From contig JAQGPE010000378.1 of assembly GCA_028293225.1 (NCBI GenBank), forward strand, positions 1 to 20,039: a stretch of 20,039 nt of DNA, given 5' to 3'. Source of the stretch: Akkermansiaceae bacterium. Its GTDB lineage: Bacteria; Verrucomicrobiota; Verrucomicrobiia; Verrucomicrobiales; Akkermansiaceae. This document shows positions 7,754-15,348 of this stretch, piece by piece; the first letter of the stretch is position 1; the number at the start of each line of letters is the position of its first letter. A model generated the notes under the pieces. It was given only the letters and a program-made list of their open reading frames with translations, did not search any database and was not told the origin of the DNA. The position numbers were made by a program, and so were the translations under genes.

Positions 7754-8626
7754 CTAAAATGTTGAGTGGGCGGATTTATTGCTGATCTGCTGTTGCTGTA
7801 GCAGCACTTCGCCAGCCTCGCCGCTTGCGATCGTCGCTCCGCCGCCCAGATAAAAGGACTGCACGTCGCTGCGCCGGCGGAATTCCGCGGCGCTTTCGTT
7901 GACCACCGACGTTCCGTTCTCGATCACTGCCACCCGGTGGGCGAACCGTAACGCAACGGCCGCATTCTGCTCAGCGACCAGGATCGCCAGCCCGGCGCTT
8001 TCGTTCAACTCGGCAAGCGCCTTGAAGATCGCCTGCACCGTCAGCGGCGCCAGCCCCATCGACGGCTCGTCCAGTACCAGCAGCCGGGGCCTGGTCATCA
8101 GCGCCCGGCCAATCGCGGTCATCTGCTGCTCTCCGCCGGATGCCAGGCCGGCCCTGCTCTTCCGCTTCTCCTTCAGACGCGGGAAAATCGCATAGACCTT
8201 TTCCAGGTCTTCCGCGATCTCTCTGCGACTGGAGCTGCGGCCCAGACCGCCGGTGATCAGGTTCTCCTCGACGCTCAGCGTGCGAAAGCAGTGCCTGCCT
8301 TCCAGCACCTGCACCAGCCCCAGCCGGGCCAGCGCGGACGGTGATTTCTTCAACACGTCGTGGCCGTCGAAGTGGATCTCCCCGCGCGAGACTTTGCCCC
8401 GTTGCGCAGGCAGGAGATTCGAGATCGCCTTCAAAGTCGTCGTCTTGCCCGCTCCATTCGATCCCAGCAGAGCCACGATCTCGCCGGGACGTACCGTCAG
8501 GTCGATGTGATGCAGCGCGGCGATCGAAGCGCCATAAACGGCCTCCAGACCTGCCACCCTCAGCAGCGGCTCAGAAGCCGGGGAAGGCTCGCGACCTTCC
8601 CCGGTGTTGACGCGGAGAGCGCTCAT
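7754..8626 (-). CDS. LivF-type ABC transporter ATPase
   Basis: Cytoplasmic nucleotide-binding subunit of a branched-chain amino acid-type (HAAT) importer, pairing with the LivG-type ATPase at 13227. Walker A GSNGAGKT (55-62), signature ASGGEQ (162-167), Walker B LLVLDEP (182-188), GLAP and the switch histidine region replaced by the LivF-typical VAEQN. The 290 residues exceed the usual 235 or so through an N-terminal tail of about 20 residues and a C-terminal tail with a glutamine run. ATG overlaps the stop of the binding-protein gene (ATGA). Stop TAG is only 51 bp before the operon A -24 box, with no clear hairpin between, so read-through into sfnG is possible. The substrate is probably an organosulfur compound rather than leucine, by context. 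Confidence 0.9.
   Translation of the reverse strand: MSALRVNTGEGREPSPASEPLLRVAGLEAVYGASIAALHHIDLTVRPGEIVALLGSNGAGKTTTLKAISNLLPAQRGKVSRGEIHFDGHDVLKKSPSALARLGLVQVLEGRHCFRTLSVEENLITGGLGRSSSRREIAEDLEKVYAIFPRLKEKRKSRAGLASGGEQQMTAIGRALMTRPRLLVLDEPSMGLAPLTVQAIFKALAELNESAGLAILVAEQNAAVALRFAHRVAVIENGTSVVNESAAEFRRRSDVQSFYLGGGATIASGEAGEVLLQQQQISNKSAHSTF
7791..7806. promoter_or_regulatory. Palindromic upstream activator site for operon A
   Basis: TGTTGCTG-TAGCAGCA is an imperfect dyad matching the perfect palindrome at 15349-15368 in 14 of 16 core positions. Its centre is 109.5 bp upstream of the -12 cytosine (about -121 from the predicted start), identical to the spacing at operon B. It lies inside the last codons of the upstream LivF-type gene, where it encodes part of a glutamine run. 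Likely binding site of the Fis-type domain of the SfnR-like activator; unproven. Confidence 0.65.
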
Positions 8627-9963
8627 TTCGCGATGACGTCGACATCCTCTGCGGTGCGCAGCTTGATGCTCTTTTCCTTCGCATACGCTTCCGCCGACTT
8701 CTCGATGATCGGCCGCAGCAGCTTCCAGTCAGGACTGATCCAGTCGGAGACCACCTTCCATTTGTCGCCGTCCCACTGCTGGAAGGTCACCCGTCCGTCG
8801 CCCTCGTGGTTGTCCCAGGTCACATTGATGGAATGGAAGAGATTCTCCGCGCCTAGTTCCTTCACCCGCTCCGGCGACAGCTGCAGGTGCTCGAAGCCCC
8901 AGCGCACCTCATCACCGCTCAGGGTGTGCACGCCGAATTTCGCCTGGGCGATCCGCAGTGCCTCGACATTCAGGATGCCGTTCACGATTCCGAGGTTGTG
9001 ATAGACGCTGCCGATCCGCTTCTTGTCTTCCAGGTTGCCTTTGCCCTGGTCGTAGAGCGTCTTGATGATCTCCTGCACCACCGGGTAGGAGGAGCCGGAG
9101 GTCTGCGTGGTGATGGCGGTGTAGCCCTTCGCCGCATCCCCGGCGGGGATCACGTCCTCCTCCGAGTTCGACCAGACGTTGCCGATGATCTTGGTCGCGG
9201 GAAATCCATTGCGCTGCGCCGTCTTCAGCGCCACCGGGTTCATCACACCCCAACCCCGCAGGATCACGTAGTCGGGCTTGATGCGGCGGATCGTCAGCCA
9301 CTGCGCCTGCTGTTCGTTCCCCGGGTGCGGCACTTCGATCTGTTGTACGGTGAAGCCGTACTTCTCCGCCAGCAGGTCATAGATGGGAATGGTCTCCTTG
9401 CCGTAGGGCGAGCCGTGATACAGCACCACGATCTTCTTGCCCTTGATTTTTTCGATCCCGCCCTCCTTCGAGCCGATGTAGTTGATGATTCCGGAGGTCT
9501 CGCTGTAGGGATTCAGCAGCAACGGAAAGATGTAGGGAAACACCCGTCCGTCCGTGGAGTCGGTGCGCCCGTGGTTGATGGTCAGCAGCGGCACCTTGTC
9601 CTGGGTGACCCGGTCGATCAGAGCGTAGGCGATTCCCACCGACAGCGGGTTCCACGCGGCGATCCCGGGGTGCGACTTGAGCCGCTCGTAGACCTCCACG
9701 CCGCGCTCGACCTCATACTGCGTCTCGCCTTCCTGCCAGGTCAGTTTGACCCCGTTCACACCGCCGTCGCGGCTGTTGATGAGATTCAGGTAGTCGATGA
9801 AGCCGCCGAAGAAGCCACTGCCGCCGGCCGCATAGGGGCCGACCCGGTAGCTTTGCAGTGGGAAGAATTGCTCGTCGGCCTTGGCCGTGGCGAGACCAAG
9901 CGAGAGCGTGAGAGTGGCTGCCAGGGCGGCCTTCCGGAATGTTCTGAGTGCTGTTGATTTCAT
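8623..9963 (-). CDS. Liv-type periplasmic substrate-binding protein, sulfur-starvation associated
   Basis: Solute-binding protein of the Peripla_BP_6 (leucine-binding) class, delivering substrate to the LivHM-type permeases. The ATG at 9963 starts a Sec signal peptide (MKSTALRTFRKAALAATLTL...ATAKA) with likely cleavage near residue 28, leaving about 418 mature residues; the frame is open further upstream but that part overlaps sfnB. The mature protein shows the two-lobe pattern of the class (VNGVKLTWQEGETQY, KIVVLYHGSPYGKE, PDYVILRG). Mature protein has no cysteine and one methionine. It begins 40 bp after sfnB with no Shine-Dalgarno sequence. Neighbours suggest a sulfone, sulfonate or similar ligand; the binding pocket cannot be judged by eye. 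A ligand such as an amino acid or amide remains possible. Confidence 0.88.
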   Translation of the reverse strand: MKSTALRTFRKAALAATLTLSLGLATAKADEQFFPLQSYRVGPYAAGGSGFFGGFIDYLNLINSRDGGVNGVKLTWQEGETQYEVERGVEVYERLKSHPGIAAWNPLSVGIAYALIDRVTQDKVPLLTINHGRTDSTDGRVFPYIFPLLLNPYSETSGIINYIGSKEGGIEKIKGKKIVVLYHGSPYGKETIPIYDLLAEKYGFTVQQIEVPHPGNEQQAQWLTIRRIKPDYVILRGWGVMNPVALKTAQRNGFPATKIIGNVWSNSEEDVIPAGDAAKGYTAITTQTSGSSYPVVQEIIKTLYDQGKGNLEDKKRIGSVYHNLGIVNGILNVEALRIAQAKFGVHTLSGDEVRWGFEHLQLSPERVKELGAENLFHSINVTWDNHEGDGRVTFQQWDGDKWKVVSDWISPDWKLLRPIIEKSAEAYAKEKSIKLRTAEDVDVIAK

Positions 9964-10003
9964 GTGGGAGATTCTAGGGAAGAGTTGGAGAGAGTCTGTC
10001 TGA

Positions 10004-11266
10004 TCAGCTCCAGGCGTGGAGCGGTGGATTGACGCCGTTGAGAGCATGGTTTCCGACGATGGCATATTTCCACCGCACCGGATCGTGGAGCGTGTGCGTG
10101 CGGGCATTCCGCCAGTGCCGGTCGAAGTTGTGCTCTGCCAGGGTCGAGCGCGTGCCGCCCAGTTCGAAGAGTTTGTTCGTCGCCGCCAGGGCTACCTCGG
10201 TGCTCAGCACCTTGGCCTCCGCCACCGCCAGCTGCGCCTGGGCAACGGTCTCCGCTCCGGGATCCGCGACCGCCCGGTCAACGGCCAGCCCGGCCTTTTC
10301 AAGGATCGCCTGGGTCGCGTGCAGACGGATGGTCAGGTCGCCGATTGCCTGGATCGTGTAGGGGTCCTGCGAGGCCTGCTCCAGTCCGCTGTCGATCCAG
10401 GCCCGGGTACTGGTCCGGACAAAGGCGATGGTTTCTTCCAGCGCGGCGCGGGCGATTCCTGTGTCCACCGCGGCCTGGATGATCTGGAAAATCGCTCCGT
10501 CCGCCGTGGGTTTGTCGAAGCCCTTGTAACCGGGAATCAGGTGGCTCTTCGGCACCTTCACCTGGTCCAGTAGCACCGTTCCGCTCAGCGTCGTGCGCTG
10601 TCCGAAACTCGACCAGTCATCGATCACCGTCAGCCCCGGCGCATCCCGTTCTGCGATCGCATACCAGGCGCGTCCCTGGTCATCCACCGCCACGATCGGC
10701 ACCAGGTGCGCCAGCAGGGCGCCGGAGGAATAGAACTTCTTTCCCGTCACGACCACGTGGTCGCCGGCATCGGTCCAGCGGGTCTCGAAATCCACCGCCC
10801 GCTTCGATCCGAATTCGGAGAAAGCATTGCCGAAGCGCACGCCCTTCAAGACCTCGCCCAGCAGCAGCTCCTGCTGCGCTTGATCGGCGGTCGTCAAAAT
10901 CGCCGCCACCACCCCCAGGTGGTTCTGGGTGATCTGACCGATCGAGGGATCCGCCGCGGAAATGATCTCGATGACCTTCACCAGCGTGGCATAGGAAACC
11001 TCCGGGCCGCCGAATTTCCGCGGCACATTGATCGACCACAGGCCGCTCTGCGAATAGGTGTCGAGTTCTTCGACCGGCCATCGCCGCTCGCGGTCACGGA
11101 CGGATGCTTCCTTGGCGAACTCAGCCGCCAAACGGTGCGCCACTTCGATGGCCTCCGCGTCGTCGCGGATGACGTGGGCGGGTTCGGCGGGCTTCGGCAC
11201 GCCCGGCACCCCCTCCGGCGGGCGGGCGGTTTTGCGGTTTTCCTGGACGAGGATTGCAGTGCTCAT
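10004..11266 (-). CDS. sfnB: SfnB family sulfur-acquisition oxidoreductase
   Basis: Acyl-CoA dehydrogenase-fold, DszC-related protein of 420 residues. Recognisable SfnB features are the N-terminal AHVIRDDAEAI segment, DRERRWPVEELD, GLWSINVPRKFGG, the flavin region WSSFGQRTTLSGTV and the C-terminal HDPVRWK....GNHALN block starting at His394, 27 residues from the end. It likely uses FMNH2 and O2 to oxidise an organosulfur intermediate; the exact substrate of SfnB is not settled. It overlaps the LivM-type gene by ATGA and sits between permease and binding-protein genes, which argues that uptake and oxidation share a regulon. Strikingly it has no cysteine and no methionine except the initiator. 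Second DszC-type protein in the window. Confidence 0.88.
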   Translation of the reverse strand: MSTAILVQENRKTARPPEGVPGVPKPAEPAHVIRDDAEAIEVAHRLAAEFAKEASVRDRERRWPVEELDTYSQSGLWSINVPRKFGGPEVSYATLVKVIEIISAADPSIGQITQNHLGVVAAILTTADQAQQELLLGEVLKGVRFGNAFSEFGSKRAVDFETRWTDAGDHVVVTGKKFYSSGALLAHLVPIVAVDDQGRAWYAIAERDAPGLTVIDDWSSFGQRTTLSGTVLLDQVKVPKSHLIPGYKGFDKPTADGAIFQIIQAAVDTGIARAALEETIAFVRTSTRAWIDSGLEQASQDPYTIQAIGDLTIRLHATQAILEKAGLAVDRAVADPGAETVAQAQLAVAEAKVLSTEVALAATNKLFELGGTRSTLAEHNFDRHWRNARTHTLHDPVRWKYAIVGNHALNGVNPPLHAWS

Positions 11267-12324
11267 GGAACAATATCGGTGTTGGCTTTACGGGTTTGGG
11301 AAAGGAACAGGGCGGCGGCCCGTGCGGTCAGGCGGTCCCACAGCGCGACCAGTCCCTTGGGCTCCGCGATCAGAAAGGCGATGATCAGGGCTCCGAGAAA
11401 GATGTGCTGGCTCATTTCCAGCACCCCGGAATTGAAGACCCCGCCAAGCAGGAAGGCGCCGAGTCGCGACAACAGCAGGGGGAAAACCACGATCAACGCC
11501 GCGCCGAAGAAGGCCCCGCGGATCGAGGCCAGGCCACCGATGATGATCAGGAAGACGATTTGAAAGGACCGGTCGAGATTGAACCCCGCCACCTCCACCG
11601 TGCGCAGATACGCGAAGGCCCATAGCGCCCCGGCGACTCCGATGATGAACGAGGAAATCGCCGCGGCCAGCAGCTTGGTACGGAATACCGGCACCCCGAT
11701 CACCCGGGCGGCCAGCTCATGATCCCGCACGGCGATGAACTGATGGCCGGTCCGGGTTTTCACCAGCCGCGCCACGAGTGCAGTCAGTACGACCACCACC
11801 GTAAGAGCGAACAGGTAGCGCCCCACCGGGCCGTCGAAGTGGATCCCCAGCACCTGCAGCGCCGGCGCGTCGATCACTCCGGAAGGGCTGTTGTTGGAAA
11901 ACCACCCGAACTTGGTCAACACCCACTGGACGAAGAACTGGGCGGCCAGCGTGGAGATCGCCAGGTAGAATCCTTTCAACCGCAGGCTCGGTAGCCCGAA
12001 GGCGACCCCGAGCAGCGCGGCGGAGACCCCGGCCAGCACGATGCTGACCGGAATCGGCAACCCCTGGATGCGCAGATTGAAATTGAAGGCTCCGAACGCG
12101 CCAACCGCCATGAAGGCCGCCGAGCCCAGCGAAAGCTGCCCGGCATATCCGGTGAGCAGATTCAGGCCGACTCCTGCCAGCGACAGGATCAGGAAGGGCG
12201 TGAGGATGGCCTCGAAAAGATAACTACCACCGGCAAAAGGCACCACGCCATAGGCGATCCCCAGCAGGATCAGCGGCGCCAGCCATCGCGGCAGATTCGA
12301 CTTGGAAAGGGAAGGGGCACTCAT
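11263..12324 (-). CDS. LivM-type ABC transporter permease
   Basis: Integral inner-membrane permease of the branched-chain amino acid-type family (353 residues). It shows about eight to ten hydrophobic segments and family motifs such as GVGLNLLTGYAGQLSLGSAAFMAVGAFGA near residues 50-80, LRLKGFYLAISTLAA and GGLASIRGAFFGA. Pairs with the LivH-type permease, whose gene ends 3 bp before. Stop overlaps the sfnB ATG. No cysteine and only two internal methionines, unusually few for a membrane protein. The C-terminal about 20 residues are polar and unconserved. Confidence 0.92.
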   Translation of the reverse strand: MSAPSLSKSNLPRWLAPLILLGIAYGVVPFAGGSYLFEAILTPFLILSLAGVGLNLLTGYAGQLSLGSAAFMAVGAFGAFNFNLRIQGLPIPVSIVLAGVSAALLGVAFGLPSLRLKGFYLAISTLAAQFFVQWVLTKFGWFSNNSPSGVIDAPALQVLGIHFDGPVGRYLFALTVVVVLTALVARLVKTRTGHQFIAVRDHELAARVIGVPVFRTKLLAAAISSFIIGVAGALWAFAYLRTVEVAGFNLDRSFQIVFLIIIGGLASIRGAFFGAALIVVFPLLLSRLGAFLLGGVFNSGVLEMSQHIFLGALIIAFLIAEPKGLVALWDRLTARAAALFLSQTRKANTDIVP

Positions 12325-12327
12325 GGC

Positions 12328-13227
12328 TCAGACACGTTCAAGAGTTCTTCCGCCGAACAGGCCGGCGGGACGGATCAGCAGGAACAGGAGGGCGATTGCG
12401 TAAGCGAACCATCCTTCGATTCCGCCTCCCACGTAGGGTCCCAGGTAGACCTCGGCCAGTTTCTCGAAAGCCCCGATCAGCAGCCCGCCGACAATCACGC
12501 CAGGCACCGAGTCAAAGCCTCCCAGGACCAGAACCGGCAGCGCCTTCAGCACCACCAGCGACAGCGAGAACTGCACTCCCAGCCGCGAGCCCCACAGCAA
12601 CCCGGCCACCAGGGAAACCAGCCCGGCTGCGATCCACACCGCGGTGCGGATTCGCGGCAATCGCAGCCCGACCGCCAGCGCGGCGAAGGTGTCATCCGCC
12701 ACCGCGCGGAAAGCCAGTCCGGTGCGGGTGTAGCGGAAGAAGAGCGACAGCACCGCCACCATCCCCGCGGAGATTCCGGCGGCGATCAGGTCGAACTTAC
12801 TGATCAGCATTCCGGACACCTCCAGCGGCGTGTCCTGGATCCCCAGCTCCAGCGCATGGACCTGCGCGCCCCACAGCAGTTGCGCTCCGCCCTCGATGAT
12901 GTACGACAAGCCTAGTGTCGCCATGAAAAGCGTCACCGGCGGCCGGTTCACCAGCGGTCGCAACACTGCATTTTCCACCACGATGCCCAGCACCGCCATG
13001 GCTGCCGCGGTCACCGCCAGTGCAGCTCCAAAGGACAGGCCCCGCTCGGTCAGGCTGACGAAGGTCAGCGCCGCAAAAAGAACCATCGAGCCCTGGGCGA
13101 AATTGAAGACTCCGGAGGTCTTGTAGATCAGCACGAAGCCAATCGCGACCAGCGAATACATCACTCCGGCCAGCAGCCCGCCAACCAGCACTTCGCTGAA
13201 GAACGTCCAGTCAAAGGCGTTGTCCAT
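12328..13227 (-). CDS. LivH-type ABC transporter permease
   Basis: Second inner-membrane permease, 299 residues, with about eight hydrophobic segments and LivH-type motifs: GLLAGVMYSLVAIGFVLIYKTSGVFNFAQGSMV (about 17-49), FMATLGLSYIIEG and VLVLGGFDSVPGVIVGGLLIG. It partners the LivM-type permease to form the membrane channel. The start codon shares one base with the livG-type stop (TGATG). No cysteine. Imported substrate inferred from neighbours to be an organosulfur compound. Confidence 0.92.
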   Translation of the reverse strand: MDNAFDWTFFSEVLVGGLLAGVMYSLVAIGFVLIYKTSGVFNFAQGSMVLFAALTFVSLTERGLSFGAALAVTAAAMAVLGIVVENAVLRPLVNRPPVTLFMATLGLSYIIEGGAQLLWGAQVHALELGIQDTPLEVSGMLISKFDLIAAGISAGMVAVLSLFFRYTRTGLAFRAVADDTFAALAVGLRLPRIRTAVWIAAGLVSLVAGLLWGSRLGVQFSLSLVVLKALPVLVLGGFDSVPGVIVGGLLIGAFEKLAEVYLGPYVGGGIEGWFAYAIALLFLLIRPAGLFGGRTLERV

Positions 13228-14135
13228 CAGCGTAGGTCCTCCGGTTCGGATTCCTCGTGCACCACGCCCGTGTAGGCCTCGATCACCCTCGGGTCCGTGC
13301 GGATTTCCGCCGGGGTTCCGTCCGCGATCTTCCGTCCGTAGTCGAGCACCGCGATGCGATCGGACAGTTCCATCACCATGCCGATGTCGTGCTCGATCAG
13401 GACCACCGCCGTCCCGAACTCCGCCCGGATCGTGCGGATCGACTCCGCCATGGTCTGCTTGTCCGCCGGCGTCATCCCGGCCATCGGTTCATCCAGCAGG
13501 AGCATCGCCGGTTCGGCCGCCAGGGCGCGGGCCAGTTCGACCCTTTTTTGCATCCCATACGGCAACGAACCGGCGAGCCGGTCCCGAACTGAACCAAGTC
13601 CCAGGAAATCGATCAGGCTGCCTGCGCGTGCAAGCGCATCCGCTTCCTCGCGGCGGGCCCTGCCAAGGCCGCTCAGCTCCTCGACCAGGGTCGCCCGCCG
13701 ATGGATTCCCCGCGCCAGCTTGATGTTGTCCAGCACGCTCAGTCCGCCGAAAAGAGCGAGATTCTGGAAGGTCCGCGCCACCCCCAGTCTGGCCAGCCGG
13801 TGCGTCGGCACTCGGCGGAACTTCCGGCCGTTGAGATAGATCCGCCCCCGGCTCGGCCGATAGATTCCACTGATCAGATTGATCAGCGAACTCTTGCCCG
13901 CACCGTTCGGCCCGATGATCGAGCGGATCTCACCACGCCGGATATCCAGGCTTACGTCCTTCAGAGCGATGACTCCGCTGAAGGACAGCGTGATCTCCTC
14001 CAGTCGCAGGATCTCAGGGCGCGGGGACGTCCGTAGCGGGATCGCACTTGCTGAAATCGCTTTCGGCGGAGCCTCCAGGATATTAGGAGTCCCATGAACC
14101 CTGAAGCCAGGGGCGGACAAGATCTCTTCGGTCAT
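13227..14135 (-). CDS. LivG-type ABC transporter ATPase
   Basis: First cytoplasmic ATPase of the importer, 302 residues. Walker A GPNGAGKS (75-82), Q-loop ARTFQN, signature LPYGMQKRVE (LivG proteins usually have LPYGQQ), Walker B AMLLLDEPMAGM and switch histidine LIEHD. About 40 residues precede the domain, more than usual; internal alternative starts lack support, so the ATG at 14135 is kept with caution. It starts 39 bp after the barrel-protein gene with no Shine-Dalgarno sequence. No cysteine. Followed directly by the permease genes. Confidence 0.9.
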   Translation of the reverse strand: MTEEILSAPGFRVHGTPNILEAPPKAISASAIPLRTSPRPEILRLEEITLSFSGVIALKDVSLDIRRGEIRSIIGPNGAGKSSLINLISGIYRPSRGRIYLNGRKFRRVPTHRLARLGVARTFQNLALFGGLSVLDNIKLARGIHRRATLVEELSGLGRARREEADALARAGSLIDFLGLGSVRDRLAGSLPYGMQKRVELARALAAEPAMLLLDEPMAGMTPADKQTMAESIRTIRAEFGTAVVLIEHDIGMVMELSDRIAVLDYGRKIADGTPAEIRTDPRVIEAYTGVVHEESEPEDLR

Positions 14136-14174
14136 GGCACGGGAGCGGAACGTTGAGGTTCAGCGGACAGGACG

Positions 14175-15065
14175 TCAGAAGTTGACGTTCAGATTGAAGG
14201 TGAAGAGCGACTCGTTCCGGTCGTCGCCGGACGGCTTCAGAGTCTCGGCGAGGCGGTAGTAGAGATAGCCCGTTGAAGCGGTCCACTTCCCCAGCGACGG
14301 GTCCACAAAGGCCAGCGGCACCGACAGTTGCGGCCCGGCTGCCACATAGCCCACCGATTTCCCGGCGTAGAACTCGCTGCCCAGGCCCGCCTTCACCAGC
14401 AGCGCCACATTCAGCGGCGTCGCCGTATCGGCGAAGAAGGTGTAGTTCGGCCGGATGCCCGGCTCAAAGTACCAGGCGCTCCGCTCCAGGCCCGTCGCCG
14501 CGTCCCCTCCCAGGTCGCGCAGCACCAGCAGGTACGGCTTGATCGAGAAGTGCTCGGCCAGCAGGCCGTCGTCGTTGAAGGAAAGCGTTCCATTGATCCA
14601 TTGCCCGTCACCATAGCCGTCCGCCGGACTGGTCCAGGAGTTGAGGAAGGTGGAAAACGTCCACCGCTTCGCAAAGCTCACCGACAAGCCGCCGCCGTAG
14701 TCGAACTCGGTGAACTTCCCGCCCGGATTCCCTGGGCCCGAGACATTGCCGTTGGAACTGACGTCGGCCCACAGCCCGAACAGCAGCGATGCCGATTGGA
14801 TCAGCCCCTGGCCTTCGTAGAACTTCGCGCTGAGGTTCAGGTAGGGCTGGAAGGTCACTCCTTGGTCCTGCACGATCACTCCGCGGGTATTGTATTCATT
14901 GGCCAGCGTGATCCCGATGTCCCCGGTGATCAGGGAGGAGGGAGCGGCGGCCAGGGAAGGGGGCGCTGAGTCCTCGGGCGCAGCCGCCGGCTTTGTACCG
15001 GCATGGAGAGTGGCCACAGTGGCGGTGGCGAAGAAGGAAGACAGAAGGAGACGATGGAGGTACAT
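14175..15065 (-). CDS. Outer-membrane beta-barrel protein in the sulfur operon
   Basis: Protein of 296 residues with an N-terminal Sec signal (MYLHRLLLSSFFATATVATLHAG) followed by a short Ala/Pro-rich linker. The body alternates polar and aromatic residues in strand-like repeats (LANEYNTRGV, FQPYLNLSAKF, LTFNLNVNF-type ending) and ends in phenylalanine, the usual signal for barrel insertion. I cannot assign a named family. As first gene of operon B behind a sigma-54 promoter and just before an importer, it may be a porin-like channel letting the organosulfur substrate cross the outer membrane. It has no cysteine and no methionine beyond the start. No Shine-Dalgarno sequence. Function is inferred from position and composition only. 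Confidence 0.75.
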   Translation of the reverse strand: MYLHRLLLSSFFATATVATLHAGTKPAAAPEDSAPPSLAAAPSSLITGDIGITLANEYNTRGVIVQDQGVTFQPYLNLSAKFYEGQGLIQSASLLFGLWADVSSNGNVSGPGNPGGKFTEFDYGGGLSVSFAKRWTFSTFLNSWTSPADGYGDGQWINGTLSFNDDGLLAEHFSIKPYLLVLRDLGGDAATGLERSAWYFEPGIRPNYTFFADTATPLNVALLVKAGLGSEFYAGKSVGYVAAGPQLSVPLAFVDPSLGKWTASTGYLYYRLAETLKPSGDDRNESLFTFNLNVNF

Positions 15066-15135
15066 GATTCTTGAGAGGTGTTAGAGGAGATGCCCGGCCG
15101 CGGTTCTCCGCACCGGACGATCATTCGGGAGAAAG

Positions 15136-15200
15136 CCTCCGGGGATTCCGGTCGGCGGGTTTGCTTCTTCAACCTCCGGCAATCTTGGATCCGGTCGGCG
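15136..15200 (-). repeat. Imperfect direct repeat in the operon B leader
   Basis: Two segments, 15136-15157 and 15173-15200, share the ends CCTCCGG and GGAT(T)CCGGTCGGCG on the plus strand, 37 bp apart, the second having six more bases inside. Both lie in the predicted untranslated leader. Could be RNA structure or a chance GC-rich duplication. Confidence 0.35.
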
Positions 15201-15246
15201 AATTCCTGCATGCAGTGAATCTACATTGCGCAGTATGAAATCATTT

Positions 15247-15263
15247 AAGCAAATGCCATGCCA
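15247..15263 (-). promoter_or_regulatory. Sigma-54 (-24/-12) promoter of operon B
   Basis: The minus strand reads TGGCATGGCATTTGCTT. GG (15262-15261) and GC (15250-15249) are ten bases apart, and only one base differs from TGGCACG-N4-TTGCT. Predicted transcript start near 15237, giving about 170 bases of leader before the barrel-protein ATG at 15065. Upstream palindromes match the site at operon A, so both operons should respond to the same activator. Confidence 0.85.
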
Positions 15264-15322
15264 TCGTCATAAGGCGCACAAAACCATCATATTAAGTAAT
15301 CTGCTAAAGATAGTAAGGTTGC

Positions 15323-15339
15323 TGCTGCTCCAGCAACAC
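15323..15339. promoter_or_regulatory. Second upstream activator site for operon B
   Basis: TGCTGCTC-CAGCAACAC matches the 15349-15368 palindrome at 15 of 17 positions, with the promoter-distal half intact. Its centre is about 28 bp nearer the promoter, at about -93 from the predicted start. An alternative reading is GTTGCTG-N6-CAGCAAC (15318-15337). Two sites suit cooperative binding of enhancer-binding proteins. Confidence 0.55.
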
Positions 15340-15348
15340 TGCTTCCAG

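Noticed and set aside
14930..15211. 93-codon minus-strand frame beginning in the operon B leader
   Set aside because: Half of it overlaps the barrel-protein signal peptide in another frame and turns into Pro/Arg-rich text; probably chance.
15066..15237. Possible SAM or other sulfur-related riboswitch in the operon B leader
   Set aside because: No conserved core of a known SAM riboswitch class could be recognised by eye; only repeats and a shared 12-mer remain.
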